This document shows, piece by piece, positions 8,322-17,798 of a stretch of 64,000 nucleotides of DNA. The DNA is from CAZKZZ01 sp964557375. GTDB lineage: Bacteria > Spirochaetota > Spirochaetia > SPDA01 > CAZJBZ01. The translations under genes were made by a program, and so were the position numbers. The notes under the pieces are model-generated. The model was not told the DNA's origin. It worked only from the letters and a program-made list of their open reading frames with translations, and made no database searches. The DNA lies in assembly GCA_964557375.1 (NCBI GenBank), contig CAZKZZ010000003.1:1-64000 (forward strand). Reading direction: 5' to 3'. Positions within the stretch are counted from its first letter, which is position 1; every line of letters begins with the position of its first letter.

Positions 8322-9575
8322 TCAATGTTTGAACGAGCGTTGACCGGTGAAAACCATAGCGGCATTGTATTCGTTACACGCCTCGATACTCTCGAAATCA
8401 CGCAGGGAACCGCCCGGCTGGATAACGGCAGTTACTCCTTCCCGTAACCCCACATCAATGCCGTCACGGAAGGGGAAAAAGGCGTCGGATATCATAACAC
8501 TTCCCTGCACCCCGCCCCGGACAGTTTCCGTTTTTTCGTTTATCTCCTTCCGTTTTGATTCGGAATCCAATTCCGAAAACGAGCAGTTGTACTGCTGCCA
8601 GGCAAGCCGTTCCATACACTTTCGGTACGCCTTGTCTCTGGCAATTTCTGCTACCCCTACTCTGTCCTGTTCACCTGTTCCGATTCCTACAGTAACGCCG
8701 TCTTTCACGTAAATTACGGAATTGCTGGTAATCCCGCTTTCGACAAGCCAGCCGAAAAGCATATCTTTGAACTCCCTTTCGGTCGGTTCTCTTTTTACGG
8801 AGTACTCTTTTCCCTTATAAGTAACCCGCGCGGGTAGACAATCGGCTTTTGAGCGTGTTTTCGGCACATATGACCACTGAGCGATAATACCTCCGTCGAT
8901 CAATGATTTGAAATCGAGGACTGTTTTCCCGATAAAACTCTGGAGTTTCTCAATATTTGCGATTTTCATGATGCGGAGGTTCTTTCTCGAGGCGAGAATG
9001 TCAAAAGCCCCCTCTTCATAGTCCGGTGCGGCAACAACTTCGGTATAACCGGATGCAATCGATTCAGCGGTCTCCTTGTCGATGTTGCGGTTACAGGCAA
9101 CAGCGCCTCCGAACGCTGCTATCCGGTCTGCAAGCAGGGCTTTTTCATAGGCATCACTCAAACGGCTGTCGACGGCTGCACCGCAGGGATTATTATGCTT
9201 AACAATGACTACGGCAGGCTCTTCATGGAAGTACCGTAGAATATTGAGGGCGTTATCGATATCGGTTATGTTAGTCTTGCCGGGATGCTTGCCTGACTGC
9301 AAGAGCTCGATATCAGAGACGAGATAATTACCGGGAGTAATGTTTTCAACTTCTCCAAGCAGCAGGTTCCCGTTGAGTAATTTGTAAAAAGCTGCAGGCT
9401 GATCGGGGTTTTCACCATAGCGGAGCCCTTTTTTTTCTCCGGCTATCGTCCATTCTACCTTTTCGTAGACGAGGGTCTGACGCTTCGCATCATCATAAAA
9501 AGATATTTCCATACGCGGAGGAAATTGGTCTCCGGTCATCTTTCTGTAAGCTGCAGTAAGGTCTTTTGTGTCCAT
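8322..9575 (-). CDS. purH: AICAR transformylase (PurH C-terminal half as a separate gene)
   Basis: This is the formyltransferase part of PurH, which converts AICAR to FAICAR with 10-formyl-THF at the penultimate step of IMP synthesis. Family landmarks: LRYGENPDQPAAFY (about 50-63), VKHNNPCGAA, AFGGAVACNR, and a C-terminal PGGSLRDFESI. At 417 residues it holds only the AICARFT domain; the IMP cyclohydrolase domain is encoded by the gene 11 nt upstream. The start is set by a strong ribosome site (AGGAAGAG, four bases before the ATG at 9575) that overlaps the end of that gene. Split arrangements exist, but most bacteria have one fused chain of about 520 residues. Confidence 0.93.
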   Translation of the reverse strand: MDTKDLTAAYRKMTGDQFPPRMEISFYDDAKRQTLVYEKVEWTIAGEKKGLRYGENPDQPAAFYKLLNGNLLLGEVENITPGNYLVSDIELLQSGKHPGKTNITDIDNALNILRYFHEEPAVVIVKHNNPCGAAVDSRLSDAYEKALLADRIAAFGGAVACNRNIDKETAESIASGYTEVVAAPDYEEGAFDILASRKNLRIMKIANIEKLQSFIGKTVLDFKSLIDGGIIAQWSYVPKTRSKADCLPARVTYKGKEYSVKREPTEREFKDMLFGWLVESGITSNSVIYVKDGVTVGIGTGEQDRVGVAEIARDKAYRKCMERLAWQQYNCSFSELDSESKRKEINEKTETVRGGVQGSVMISDAFFPFRDGIDVGLREGVTAVIQPGGSLRDFESIEACNEYNAAMVFTGQRSFKH

Positions 9576-9586
9576 TCAACTCTTCC

Positions 9587-9977
9587 TTAAACTCTTTCTT
9601 TTGAATAATTGTAAATAGTTTCTAGCTGCCCGAGATCTACTCCTGCCAAGTATTCTGCGATCGCNNNNNNNNNNNNNNNNNNNNNNNNNNNNNNNNNNNN
9701 NNNNNNNNNNNNNNNNNNNNNNNNNNNNNNNNNNNNNNNNNNNNNNNNNNNNNNNNNNNNNNNNCATGGTTTGGGGGACGGGATACCTGCCGCCTAAATT
9801 CTGGAGTATTTCCTTGATTTTGCCGTAGGTCCCGCCTGTGGATAGAATGGTAATTTCCGGATTGCTCTCGATAAGCCCCTTTACGATTATTTCGAGGCTG
9901 CTTTTATCGGCCACGCTAATGAGCGCGGTTTGCACTTTGACGGTATTATCGATCTTTTCTACTCTGTTTAATTTCAT
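9587..9977 (-). CDS. IMP cyclohydrolase (PurH N-terminal half), interrupted by assembly gap
   Basis: The visible N-terminus (residues 1-71) has the MGS-like fold signature of PurH: TALISVADKSSLEIIVKGL and ILSTGGTYGKI. On the other side of a 100-N gap (9665-9764), the last codons read AIAEYLAGVDLGQLETIYNY-SKERV and stop at 9587, a plausible C-terminus in a different frame from the one obtained by counting the Ns as 100 real bases. The gap size is therefore a placeholder, and roughly 100 residues are missing if the protein has normal length (about 190-200). It closes the purine ring from FAICAR to IMP. It is first in the purH unit and starts after AGGATAGG. Confidence 0.82.
9665..9764. other. 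Assembly gap of 100 N
   Basis: Exactly 100 unknown bases, the usual placeholder for a scaffold gap of unknown size. It lies inside the IMP cyclohydrolase gene, and the frames on its two sides show that the true length is not 100. Confidence 0.99.
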
Positions 9978-10047
9978 AGGAACCTATCCTACAAAAATTA
10001 TGATAATTGAACAACACCGGATGTTTTGCTTTCCGGGTCGGTTGTGG

Positions 10048-10076
10048 TTGAAAAAAGAATGTCCAAGTGATAGTAT
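10048..10076 (+). promoter_or_regulatory. Sigma-70-type promoter of the outer-membrane barrel gene
   Basis: TTGAAA (10048-10053), a 17-base spacer and TAGTAT (10071-10076). The predicted transcript start near 10083 lies downstream of the in-frame GTG at 10067, which rules that codon out and supports the TTG start at 10121. Confidence 0.6.
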
Positions 10077-10120
10077 TCTACTGGCTTGATAATGAGGTGC
10101 AGCCGGTTTGGAGGACCAAT

Positions 10121-10765
10121 TTGAAGTATACAAAAACAGCAGTTTTTTTTCTTATTATATGCATAATGTGTTCACCAGTTGTCTTTGGGCAGGAGGAAGA
10201 ACCGGAAGATCCGCCTGAGGAAGAAGAGACATATATACCGACCTATGATCTCGGAGACCAACTTTTTTCTATCAGTGCCGGGCTTTTTATTCCTCTGTTT
10301 TTCCAAAATCCGTATGACGCTGACGAGAAAGATAAAATCAAGAAGACCAACCTCACTTTAGGGGGAATAGGCGGACTGGAATGGGGAGCGTTTCTGGGCA
10401 GTAATGTTTCTTTAGGGTTCCAGCTCGCGGGAATGTTTGCAGTCAGTCCTTTGGAGAGGGTCATCGGGATGATTCCTATAACCGCCAAATTGAGCTATTA
10501 TTTCCGTTTCTTTCCCTTTGAACTGCCTATATTTATCGGAGCGGGGGTAAACTTCCTCACCTTCGATGAATATCTCTATTTCGGACCAATTCTGAAGCCG
10601 GGGGCGGCATTCTACTGGAATTTTCATCCTGAATGGTCGATCGGACTTCAAGTCCAATACTGGTGGGTACCCGAGGTTTATACTGAGGAAAGTTTGAGAG
10701 AAGATTCCCGCTTCGGAAACTTCATGGAAATTACGATTTCCGCTCTCTACCACTTTTCCGAATAG
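10121..10765 (+). CDS. Outer-membrane beta-barrel protein, TP0733/OmpW-like
   Basis: From a TTG start the protein has a clean signal peptide (KYTKTAVFFLIICIMC, ending VVFGQ), an acidic Glu/Pro-rich linker (about 24-40), then alternating amphipathic beta-strands with paired aromatics up to the C-terminus (LYHF-SE), as in small 8-stranded barrels. The general plan fits the TP0733-type OmpW-like barrels of treponemes; that match is from memory of the family, not an alignment. The start is fixed by GGAGGA at 10110-10115, five bases before TTG 10121, and by the promoter at 10048-10076. It is followed 9 nt later by a lipoprotein gene. Confidence 0.72.
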   Translation: MKYTKTAVFFLIICIMCSPVVFGQEEEPEDPPEEEETYIPTYDLGDQLFSISAGLFIPLFFQNPYDADEKDKIKKTNLTLGGIGGLEWGAFLGSNVSLGFQLAGMFAVSPLERVIGMIPITAKLSYYFRFFPFELPIFIGAGVNFLTFDEYLYFGPILKPGAAFYWNFHPEWSIGLQVQYWWVPEVYTEESLREDSRFGNFMEITISALYHFSE

Positions 10766-10774
10766 GACACACGC

Positions 10775-11929
10775 ATGAAAACAATAAAAAAATTAATACT
10801 ACAATTACTAATAGCAGCAGTTACCGCATCATTATTCATCAGTTGTAACTTCGGACCAATGGGTATTTTCAAGAGTCTCGAAGTGGAATCACAGCTCGAT
10901 GACGGTGAGCTTTCGAACGACCTATCCGTCGGCTCGCTCGTAAAACAGGACGATACGTACTATATCGGTGCCGGTTTGGTATACAAGCGCGGGACCGGTG
11001 ATGATACGTGGGAAACATATGAAGCTCCGGCGGAGGATTACATCTGTTTTCAGATGGCTGTTATTGATTCGCGAATTTATGCCGTATTCTACAATACGGA
11101 CGGCACCGATTTTAGGCTCTACTACGTCTCCGGTGACGGTTTCAAACGGGAAGACGACCTAAAAGAGAAGAAAGTGATGAATCTTCTTCCGGTAGTCGAT
11201 GCTTCCGGAGTTACGATAGCGCTTTTTACTGCTGTGAGAAGCAGTGACAACGCATACCAACTCTATTACCGAACGGATTCTTCCGGAGATTTCTCTAAAT
11301 GCGGTATAGAGGGGGCTTCCGACGATGAAGTGGCTCATATGATAAGTGATGCCGCTTTCTACGATTCTAAAATCTGGATCGTAAGTGGTAATACCGTCTA
11401 CACCTCAGATAACGGAGATTCATTTCAGATCGAGAACGACACTCCGGACAGTGACGCGAAATACGAAGGACTCTATTATGCACCGACACTCGATGCCCTC
11501 TTCCTGAGTACCATAGACGGAAAGGTTTTCGGATATAAAGACGGGAGTTGGGGAAGTGCCGGAAAAATTGACGGTGATGAGACCTACCGGTTCTACGATA
11601 TGACCGAACTTCCGGTGGGTAATGACAAGTATCCTGACAGAACTCTGCTCATCGTCGGCTCGAGTAACGGATACTACGAAGCCGTATTTAACGAGCCGCC
11701 TGTCGAAAACGACGATCTCGATGATATCAACCTTCAGACTCCCGGATTGGACAGCTATTCGACTTCGGAAAATTATTTGAACACAGAGCTCTCTGAAAGT
11801 GTAGTAACAAAACTGTACACCGATACGGAAGAAAGCAGTGACGACCCGCCTCTTTTTGCCTGTACATTAGTAAACGGTTTGTGGCGAAATGAGAAAGAAG
11901 GCGGTGACCGAATTTGGAACAGAGAATAG
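10775..11929 (+). CDS. Lipoprotein of unknown function, beta-propeller-like
   Basis: A 384-residue predicted lipoprotein with lipobox FISC (cysteine at 24). I do not recognise the family. The mature part is acidic and made of repeating short beta segments with Y-Y-x-x motifs and asparagine/aspartate turns (YYIGAGLVYKRG, RLYYVSGDGF, YQLYYRTDSSGDF, GDSFQIEND, DALFLSTIDGKVFGYKDG). This resembles the blade spacing of BNR/Asp-box or WD-type propellers and could form a surface beta-propeller. Its stop lies only four bases from the stop of the convergent giant surface protein, leaving no room for a separate terminator. Confidence 0.65.
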   Translation: MKTIKKLILQLLIAAVTASLFISCNFGPMGIFKSLEVESQLDDGELSNDLSVGSLVKQDDTYYIGAGLVYKRGTGDDTWETYEAPAEDYICFQMAVIDSRIYAVFYNTDGTDFRLYYVSGDGFKREDDLKEKKVMNLLPVVDASGVTIALFTAVRSSDNAYQLYYRTDSSGDFSKCGIEGASDDEVAHMISDAAFYDSKIWIVSGNTVYTSDNGDSFQIENDTPDSDAKYEGLYYAPTLDALFLSTIDGKVFGYKDGSWGSAGKIDGDETYRFYDMTELPVGNDKYPDRTLLIVGSSNGYYEAVFNEPPVENDDLDDINLQTPGLDSYSTSENYLNTELSESVVTKLYTDTEESSDDPPLFACTLVNGLWRNEKEGGDRIWNRE

Positions 11930-11933
11930 CTGC

Positions 11934-14900
11934 TTACCTTGAATAATACTCGTCGCTTCCTATATCAGTTGCGGGGGGGACCCCATGGTCAGGATTGGGC
12001 CTTCGCTCTCCGTCCCGATCAAAAAGTGGCCCGTTTAGAGAAGCAGGATCGATTCCGGCATCCACGCATTGTGAACTCTCTTTGAGATGGAATGACCCGA
12101 TCTTCGTTTCTCGAAAGGTTTTATAGAACGGTTCTGCGATGTTACCAGAAATCGGTCCTGAAAGCGGTTCTCCGTCAAACAGGTTGAATCCGGCCAAATC
12201 AGTAAACTCGGTTTCGTTTATCCGAGCGTATGTATTCCAGCCGCCGAAATTATTAGCGAGGATGTGTGACGGCAGCTCACCGTTAATGATCAGAGCAGCT
12301 GTTTTTCTCCCGTTACGATTGTTCCCTCGCTTACAAAAAATGTTGTTGACGATTTTTGTGTCCGGACTGTTTTGAATTAGAAACCCGATTTCGACGTTAT
12401 CACTTTCTTCGATAACGGCACTATTGTGAATGAAGTCTATGTTCCCCCCCGTAATTTCGACTCCGATCAAGTCATTGGTGTGATATCCTAGAAAATGATT
12501 ATTGAAAAACACACCGCTGCTATTGTAGAGTTTGAGGAAGTATGAGAACTCTTCACAGTAATTGGTCACAAAAGTGCATTCTTGTACATCGACGTTTGTA
12601 TCTTTCACATATAGCCCGGTAGCTCCGCGTTTGCCTAGAGCGTAAATTTCTGTATTGGTTAGTTTGATCTCGTTCCCCTCGCCCTGAATGCAGAACGTCA
12701 CCCTGCTCTCTTCGTTCCCGGTAAACTCAGTGTTCTCGATCGATAGTTCAGTATCTAGTGCGTTGATTCCGGCTGAACGAACGGCACTCACTCCCGTCTC
12801 TATTATACTTTTTGTTATGGACACCCTGCTGTTTACGGCGTCTATTCCGTAAATCCGGTTCCCGCTTCCGGGGAACAACGAACATTCAGTAATTACTGCT
12901 TCGGGGACCCGGTCAATAAAGATGAGTGATATATCATCGATGCTGTTCTTGAATGAGATCGTGGATTTTTTCATGGTAAAAGAGCTGCCTTTTACCGAAA
13001 TTACCCGGGGAACAGCGACAGTATCGAAACGGAACCGGCAATCGTTTATACGCAGTGCTCCATTTTCCTGGTGTATGGGGGGATAAGGGTACGAAGATGA
13101 AGGGAGCAATGTTATCTCGGTAAGTACCAGCTCTCCCGATTGTTGATTGATAAAATAGTGCGATATATCATCCGGGTCCGCTAAACCGACATCACTAATA
13201 TTCGCCTCCTTAGCAGCAACTGTGATAAGGGGTGAGTCGGGTGGAAAATAGTTACCGGGTTTGATTATTGTTGTTGCTTTATCGGTCTTTTGCCAGTTTT
13301 TCGGATCAAACCCGCCCTGGATCGTCACATCGAAATCGAGCTGCAGGGGAGTATCGATAGAGAACTCTTCTCCGGCAAGGAAAATGGTCTTTCTACTCGT
13401 TGACTGGACTTCTTTTACAGCTTTCTCTACTGTTTTGAACGGTCTCTTTCTGCTTCCGTCAAAATAATCACTTCCGTATTCTTCACTTACATAGAGCACT
13501 TCCCGGTCTATATAAAAGGGAATTGTTGGTGTGAGCGGACTCCTGTTTCCGGCTTTATCCTCGGCGTAAGCCGATATGGAATATGAACTGTACGTACCGG
13601 GTTCGGCAGTAATCTCGATAGGTTCTGTATATTTTCTGTAATCTGATTGTACCGATTGCTCACTACCGGCCGCGTGTTTTTGGAGACGATAAAAGACCGT
13701 ACCCTCTTCTGCATTTATGGTAATGGTACAGGTTTTTTGATAGTATTCGTTCGGTTCGACCCCGGCGATTTGCGGTTTGGGCGGCGGGTCTTTATCGATG
13801 CTGAATTGCACTGATTGTTCATTCTCGCCTATTTCATCCTCATCATCTTCGTACACTCTCGTACGAAGAGAGTACTCCGCTAATTCCCCCTGTGCCGCCT
13901 TAAAAACATATTCCCGAGGCAGAATAGGAGAAAAACGAGTGACCGGTGACGGTTCTCTGCCCCCCGAAGCAACTTCGAACCGGACGATGCCGGTGGAAAC
14001 CTCGGTTTGTATTGTGACATCGTCATTGTATCTTTTCCGGTCCTGCAGGCCCGCTATATAGTTTCCGCTCGGTATATCCGCTGCACGGTAATTCCTCGTT
14101 TCAATACGACTTTTATTGCCGGCTTGATCTTGGATATAGTACTCGATGCTGAACTTATCGTCCGTGACATCTATTTGAAGCGGTTTGGTGTATTGTTTGA
14201 AAGAAGAGACATCGATACGCGATTGGGTCCGGATACGGTAGTAAACGGAATGGTCAGATACCAAATTCCAGGAAAGAATAGCGTTGTTTCTGTTATCAAG
14301 GATGGTTACGTCCGGTTCCGGCGGATAATCGGGAGATTTACGGTCGATGGTAAAGCGAAAGACAGCAGGATTCTGTGATTGGTTGCCCGCTCGATCGACA
14401 GAGAGTGCATATACGTAGTAGGTAATTTCTTCGTTTGCAGATCCGCTGAGCGTAAAAGGACCTTGATACACTGTTTGTGCCGCTTCGGTGGCTTCTGTTG
14501 ATCCGGTCAATTCGGTCGATTCGCCTCCCTGAATGGGAAAATTCAAAGTTTCTTCGAAAACCGAATAAAAAATTGTGTTTCCTTCACTCGAAAGAACTAC
14601 TTCAAACGGTTTGAGCTTTATCCCCTCTTCGATGTCCTCGTCTAGTGCGGGAGGGGGCGGAGGCAATCGATCGATTGTAAAATGATATATTTCGGGATTG
14701 AGGGTCTTATTTCCAGCTTTATCGACCCTTCCGAATCGAAGGAAAAACGTTTGTTCACGGTTATACGATGTATCGAAAAATAGATTTTTACTGTATAACT
14801 TTCCTGAATCACTAAAAGGATCTGCTAAATCATCTTCTTTAGAAGCTACGGTATAAAAGATCGTATCAGTGCTATCAGGATTATCTATGGAAACGGAAAC

Positions 14901-17189
14901 TTTCCTGTTATACACACCTCCGTTCTCGAACCCGGTCGGCCGGGGAGGTTCGGGTGGGTCTAGATCGATCGTAAAAGTGTATTCTTTTGTCTCTCCTGCC
15001 CGGTTTCGTTCATAATAAACCGGTTTGAGTTTTAGGCGTACAACTGTCTCCTCACCTTCGACTCCGGGAAAGGTCAGGCTCTCCTCTATCCGTGGCGAAG
15101 AAAAATCGGGTTCCGGGGGCTCGCTTCCGTCGGTGGTAGCTGTATACACGACGGCAAGTTTAGGCTCGACCGACTCTAATCGTATCGTTACTTGTTCTGA
15201 ATTGTATAAACCGTTGTTTTCTATCCCTCGTATTACAGGGAGAGACGGTTCACGTCTGTCAATCGAAAAGGTATGAGGTCCGGACAGTGCACTTCGGTTA
15301 CCGTTTTCATCCACAGCAAAGGCATTGAGCTGGTAGACCGTAAGCTTATCCTGTATACCGAACAAAAAAATTGGCCGCGTGTATGTTTCACTGGTCCTGT
15401 CAGGGACTTCCGGAAGCGTATTATTCTCTGACAACGTATAATAGATCGTTCCCCCGCTGCGCATTCTCAGAATTCCGGAGTCGAACTCAACTGTCGGCGG
15501 AGGAGGCGGATGTGTGTCCACTGTAACTGTTTTGATTTCAGTTGATTCTGAGATGTTCCCCGCGGCATCGAGAGCGGCAAATCGAAAGGTAAACCTGCGC
15601 TCCATGCCTTGAGGGAGAGAAAGGGTTATTCGGTCCGGGCATCGAGGAGAAGCTGATGTAGGGACAGCGGGCTCTTCTTCACCAAAAGCAAGTTCATAAA
15701 TAATGGATGCGTCTTCCGAACTGTTGGTAACGATCTCTGCTCCTGAAACAGATACGAGTGGCACCTCCGGCGGTTCGACATCGTAGTCGATAAGGCGGGT
15801 CACCTGATTACTCACAGCACCTGTCGGTGTATATGCACGTGCCCGCAGCGTGATAGTGCCCGTTTTCGAGGTGTCGGGGAGAGTGAGTTGGAACGGTTTT
15901 TCATATCGAAGAGACGATCTATCCGGTGTAGTCCCATCGGTTGTGTAGTAGATGTCGGTCTCCGCGGAACCCCGAATAACAACTGTTGCTTTCGAACGCA
16001 GCGGCGGCGGTTTAGAGAGAACTATCTCGGGATCAACAGGGATTCTCTCGTCAAAGATCGCAAAATAGCGGTATTCGCTGGTTTTTAACGCGTTTCCCGC
16101 CTCGGCGGTAAACCGGACCGTGTAATATTTTAACCCGCCGCGCAAGGGGTACAGCGTAAACGGCCCTGAATAGACGGAATCGTGGATATTCACGGCTTTC
16201 TCACCGACGATGTAGCGGACCTGCCCTGCTCTCGAATCTTCGTTGCGTAATGTGACTGTATGCGGTTCAGTATACGTACCGTTTCTCAAAGAAGTGGTAA
16301 TAAAAGCCTGCGGTGTTACGGTAAAAGTAATCTCTTCTGCAGTTATGGAGTTTGAACCTGTTTTTTTACCGGCAACACGAAGTGTTACATCTCCCGTAGC
16401 GTCTAGCTCAACCGGTTTGGTGTATCCGGTTCCTCTTACTGCAGGATCTCCTCCCCCGATTGTATAACGAATCCACTCATATCCCTTGTGCCGTATGAAT
16501 AGGAGTTGGCGATTGGCAAAATTACCTTCGACAGGTGATAGTATTTCAAAGAAGGAATCACTCGCAGTACCGTGTGCCGGCTGTTTTAATACATAATCCC
16601 AGGATTTTATGCTGCTCCTGTTACCGTACTCATTTATCGAGTATGCGAACAGAGTTGTCTTCTTCGAGCTGTCTCTGTTGTCCGGCAACGATATAGGCAA
16701 GCCGTTCCACTCTAAGCCTTCTTTTGTTGGGGGAGAATCAAAACTATAGATAATCGTCTCACCAGGCTGTTTTTTGAAGGTTATCTCGAACTGTTCGTGG
16801 AACACTCCCGGCGGGGGTGTAACTTCGGGCGGATCAGGAAAGGATTTTGCAATAATAAAGGTATATTTTTTTTCATCAACGACGACCCCGTTTTTTTCAG
16901 CGAATACGGTAAGATCGTAAGTACGGTTTTCACCGGGAAGAGCACTCAGCTGAAGCGGAACGGTATAAGGGACTTTATTTTGTGATCTGCTCTGTGAAAA
17001 TAGATACTGTATGTCGATGGAACCGTCGACCGGGGTAATTGATACCAGCTGGTCTGAAGAGTAATTACCCGAAGAGTGTGAAATGGAAAAATAGACCTCC
17101 TCTTCAGCAGATGCAGTGCATACGAGGAGGAAGGCCAAGAAAAAAGAGAAGATACCAATTCTTTCCGCTACACGGTTATTCCCTATCAT
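11934..17189 (-). CDS. Giant surface/periplasmic protein: chitobiase-C-type repeats plus right-handed beta-helix
   Basis: 1751 residues. A signal peptide (about 1-28, ending TASAEE) is followed by roughly a dozen Ig-like units of 90-110 residues resembling the chitobiase/beta-hexosaminidase C-terminal (CHB_HEX_C/FN3-associated) family: each has an IYY/FYS strand (IYYTTDGTTPDRSS, TIFYTVASKED), a YTFTID-like last strand and a proline linker (PPEPP, PPPPP, PPKP). From about residue 1215 a YVSEEYGSDYFDGSRKRPFK segment opens a DUF1565/right-handed beta-helix region with NNIF and NNHF turns. The end (DAGIDPASLNGPLFDRDGER and DIGSDEY) matches the choice-of-anchor Q pattern. It is probably exported and adhesive or glycan-binding. 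The start overlaps the phosphoribosyltransferase stop by 14 nt. Confidence 0.82.
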   Translation of the reverse strand: MIGNNRVAERIGIFSFFLAFLLVCTASAEEEVYFSISHSSGNYSSDQLVSITPVDGSIDIQYLFSQSRSQNKVPYTVPLQLSALPGENRTYDLTVFAEKNGVVVDEKKYTFIIAKSFPDPPEVTPPPGVFHEQFEITFKKQPGETIIYSFDSPPTKEGLEWNGLPISLPDNRDSSKKTTLFAYSINEYGNRSSIKSWDYVLKQPAHGTASDSFFEILSPVEGNFANRQLLFIRHKGYEWIRYTIGGGDPAVRGTGYTKPVELDATGDVTLRVAGKKTGSNSITAEEITFTVTPQAFITTSLRNGTYTEPHTVTLRNEDSRAGQVRYIVGEKAVNIHDSVYSGPFTLYPLRGGLKYYTVRFTAEAGNALKTSEYRYFAIFDERIPVDPEIVLSKPPPLRSKATVVIRGSAETDIYYTTDGTTPDRSSLRYEKPFQLTLPDTSKTGTITLRARAYTPTGAVSNQVTRLIDYDVEPPEVPLVSVSGAEIVTNSSEDASIIYELAFGEEEPAVPTSASPRCPDRITLSLPQGMERRFTFRFAALDAAGNISESTEIKTVTVDTHPPPPPTVEFDSGILRMRSGGTIYYTLSENNTLPEVPDRTSETYTRPIFLFGIQDKLTVYQLNAFAVDENGNRSALSGPHTFSIDRREPSLPVIRGIENNGLYNSEQVTIRLESVEPKLAVVYTATTDGSEPPEPDFSSPRIEESLTFPGVEGEETVVRLKLKPVYYERNRAGETKEYTFTIDLDPPEPPRPTGFENGGVYNRKVSVSIDNPDSTDTIFYTVASKEDDLADPFSDSGKLYSKNLFFDTSYNREQTFFLRFGRVDKAGNKTLNPEIYHFTIDRLPPPPPALDEDIEEGIKLKPFEVVLSSEGNTIFYSVFEETLNFPIQGGESTELTGSTEATEAAQTVYQGPFTLSGSANEEITYYVYALSVDRAGNQSQNPAVFRFTIDRKSPDYPPEPDVTILDNRNNAILSWNLVSDHSVYYRIRTQSRIDVSSFKQYTKPLQIDVTDDKFSIEYYIQDQAGNKSRIETRNYRAADIPSGNYIAGLQDRKRYNDDVTIQTEVSTGIVRFEVASGGREPSPVTRFSPILPREYVFKAAQGELAEYSLRTRVYEDDEDEIGENEQSVQFSIDKDPPPKPQIAGVEPNEYYQKTCTITINAEEGTVFYRLQKHAAGSEQSVQSDYRKYTEPIEITAEPGTYSSYSISAYAEDKAGNRSPLTPTIPFYIDREVLYVSEEYGSDYFDGSRKRPFKTVEKAVKEVQSTSRKTIFLAGEEFSIDTPLQLDFDVTIQGGFDPKNWQKTDKATTIIKPGNYFPPDSPLITVAAKEANISDVGLADPDDISHYFINQQSGELVLTEITLLPSSSYPYPPIHQENGALRINDCRFRFDTVAVPRVISVKGSSFTMKKSTISFKNSIDDISLIFIDRVPEAVITECSLFPGSGNRIYGIDAVNSRVSITKSIIETGVSAVRSAGINALDTELSIENTEFTGNEESRVTFCIQGEGNEIKLTNTEIYALGKRGATGLYVKDTNVDVQECTFVTNYCEEFSYFLKLYNSSGVFFNNHFLGYHTNDLIGVEITGGNIDFIHNSAVIEESDNVEIGFLIQNSPDTKIVNNIFCKRGNNRNGRKTAALIINGELPSHILANNFGGWNTYARINETEFTDLAGFNLFDGEPLSGPISGNIAEPFYKTFRETKIGSFHLKESSQCVDAGIDPASLNGPLFDRDGERRPNPDHGVPPATDIGSDEYYSR

Positions 17190-17790
17190 CCAGCAGTACT
17201 TTTAACGGTTCTCTTAATTCTTCATCGGTAGAAAAGTAATATTTCTCCAGCTCTTCCGCGGTTAAACCAAAAAGTTCATGACTCGTATAATGGATCCAGA
17301 TTTCTTCCTCCGGTTTTTTGATAATGTGTTTACGGCAGTAATAGTCAGGACGAATCGGTTGCGGATCTTTTTCGTATTCAATAACTTTGTAATCATGGAC
17401 TGCTATTTTAATATCTTCGCGGGGAATTCCTTTGTCGACAATTAACTCGACCAATTTATTGATCGTTTTACCGCTGTCAAAGATATCATCTACTAGGAGC
17501 ACTTTGTCTCCGTGGCGGAGATATTCGGGATTATAGGTCCAGCCGTCGACCATGACGGCCCCATGCTGACGAATATCAGTATAAGATCGAGCAACAACGG
17601 CAGCATAAAATACCGGTCTCGAATCTTTTCTAACAATCTTGAAATATTCACTTACGATATTACCCAGATAAGCCCCGCCGCGAAGTGAGACGTAGATGAC
17701 ATCGGGAATAAAATTGTCATGATAGAGCCGGTAGGCAAGTTTTATCGAATTGTTACGCATCGTTTCGTACGGCAAAAACTCTTTGTACAT
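17176..17790 (-). CDS. Phosphoribosyltransferase (hypoxanthine/xanthine-type)
   Basis: A type I PRTase of 204 residues. The PRPP-binding loop is clear: VLLVDDIFDSGKT (about 101-113), with a basic-pair region SLRGGAYLGN (about 34-43) forming the pyrophosphate loop. The C-terminal extension with YYCRKHIIKKPEEEIWIHY is typical of hypoxanthine/xanthine phosphoribosyltransferase-like proteins of archaea and spirochaetes, which salvage purine bases to nucleotides. The exact base used cannot be read from the sequence. It starts 8 nt after htrA and overlaps the giant surface-protein gene by 14 nt, an odd pairing of a cytoplasmic salvage enzyme with an exported protein. Confidence 0.85.
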   Translation of the reverse strand: MYKEFLPYETMRNNSIKLAYRLYHDNFIPDVIYVSLRGGAYLGNIVSEYFKIVRKDSRPVFYAAVVARSYTDIRQHGAVMVDGWTYNPEYLRHGDKVLLVDDIFDSGKTINKLVELIVDKGIPREDIKIAVHDYKVIEYEKDPQPIRPDYYCRKHIIKKPEEEIWIHYTSHELFGLTAEELEKYYFSTDEELREPLKVLLDDRE

Positions 17791-17798
17791 GGGTACCC

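Noticed and set aside
9978..10020. Promoter and ATTATGATAAT palindrome upstream of the purH unit
   Set aside because: TTGTTC-17-TAGGAT would overlap the ribosome site, and the short AT palindrome matches no known purine regulator site.
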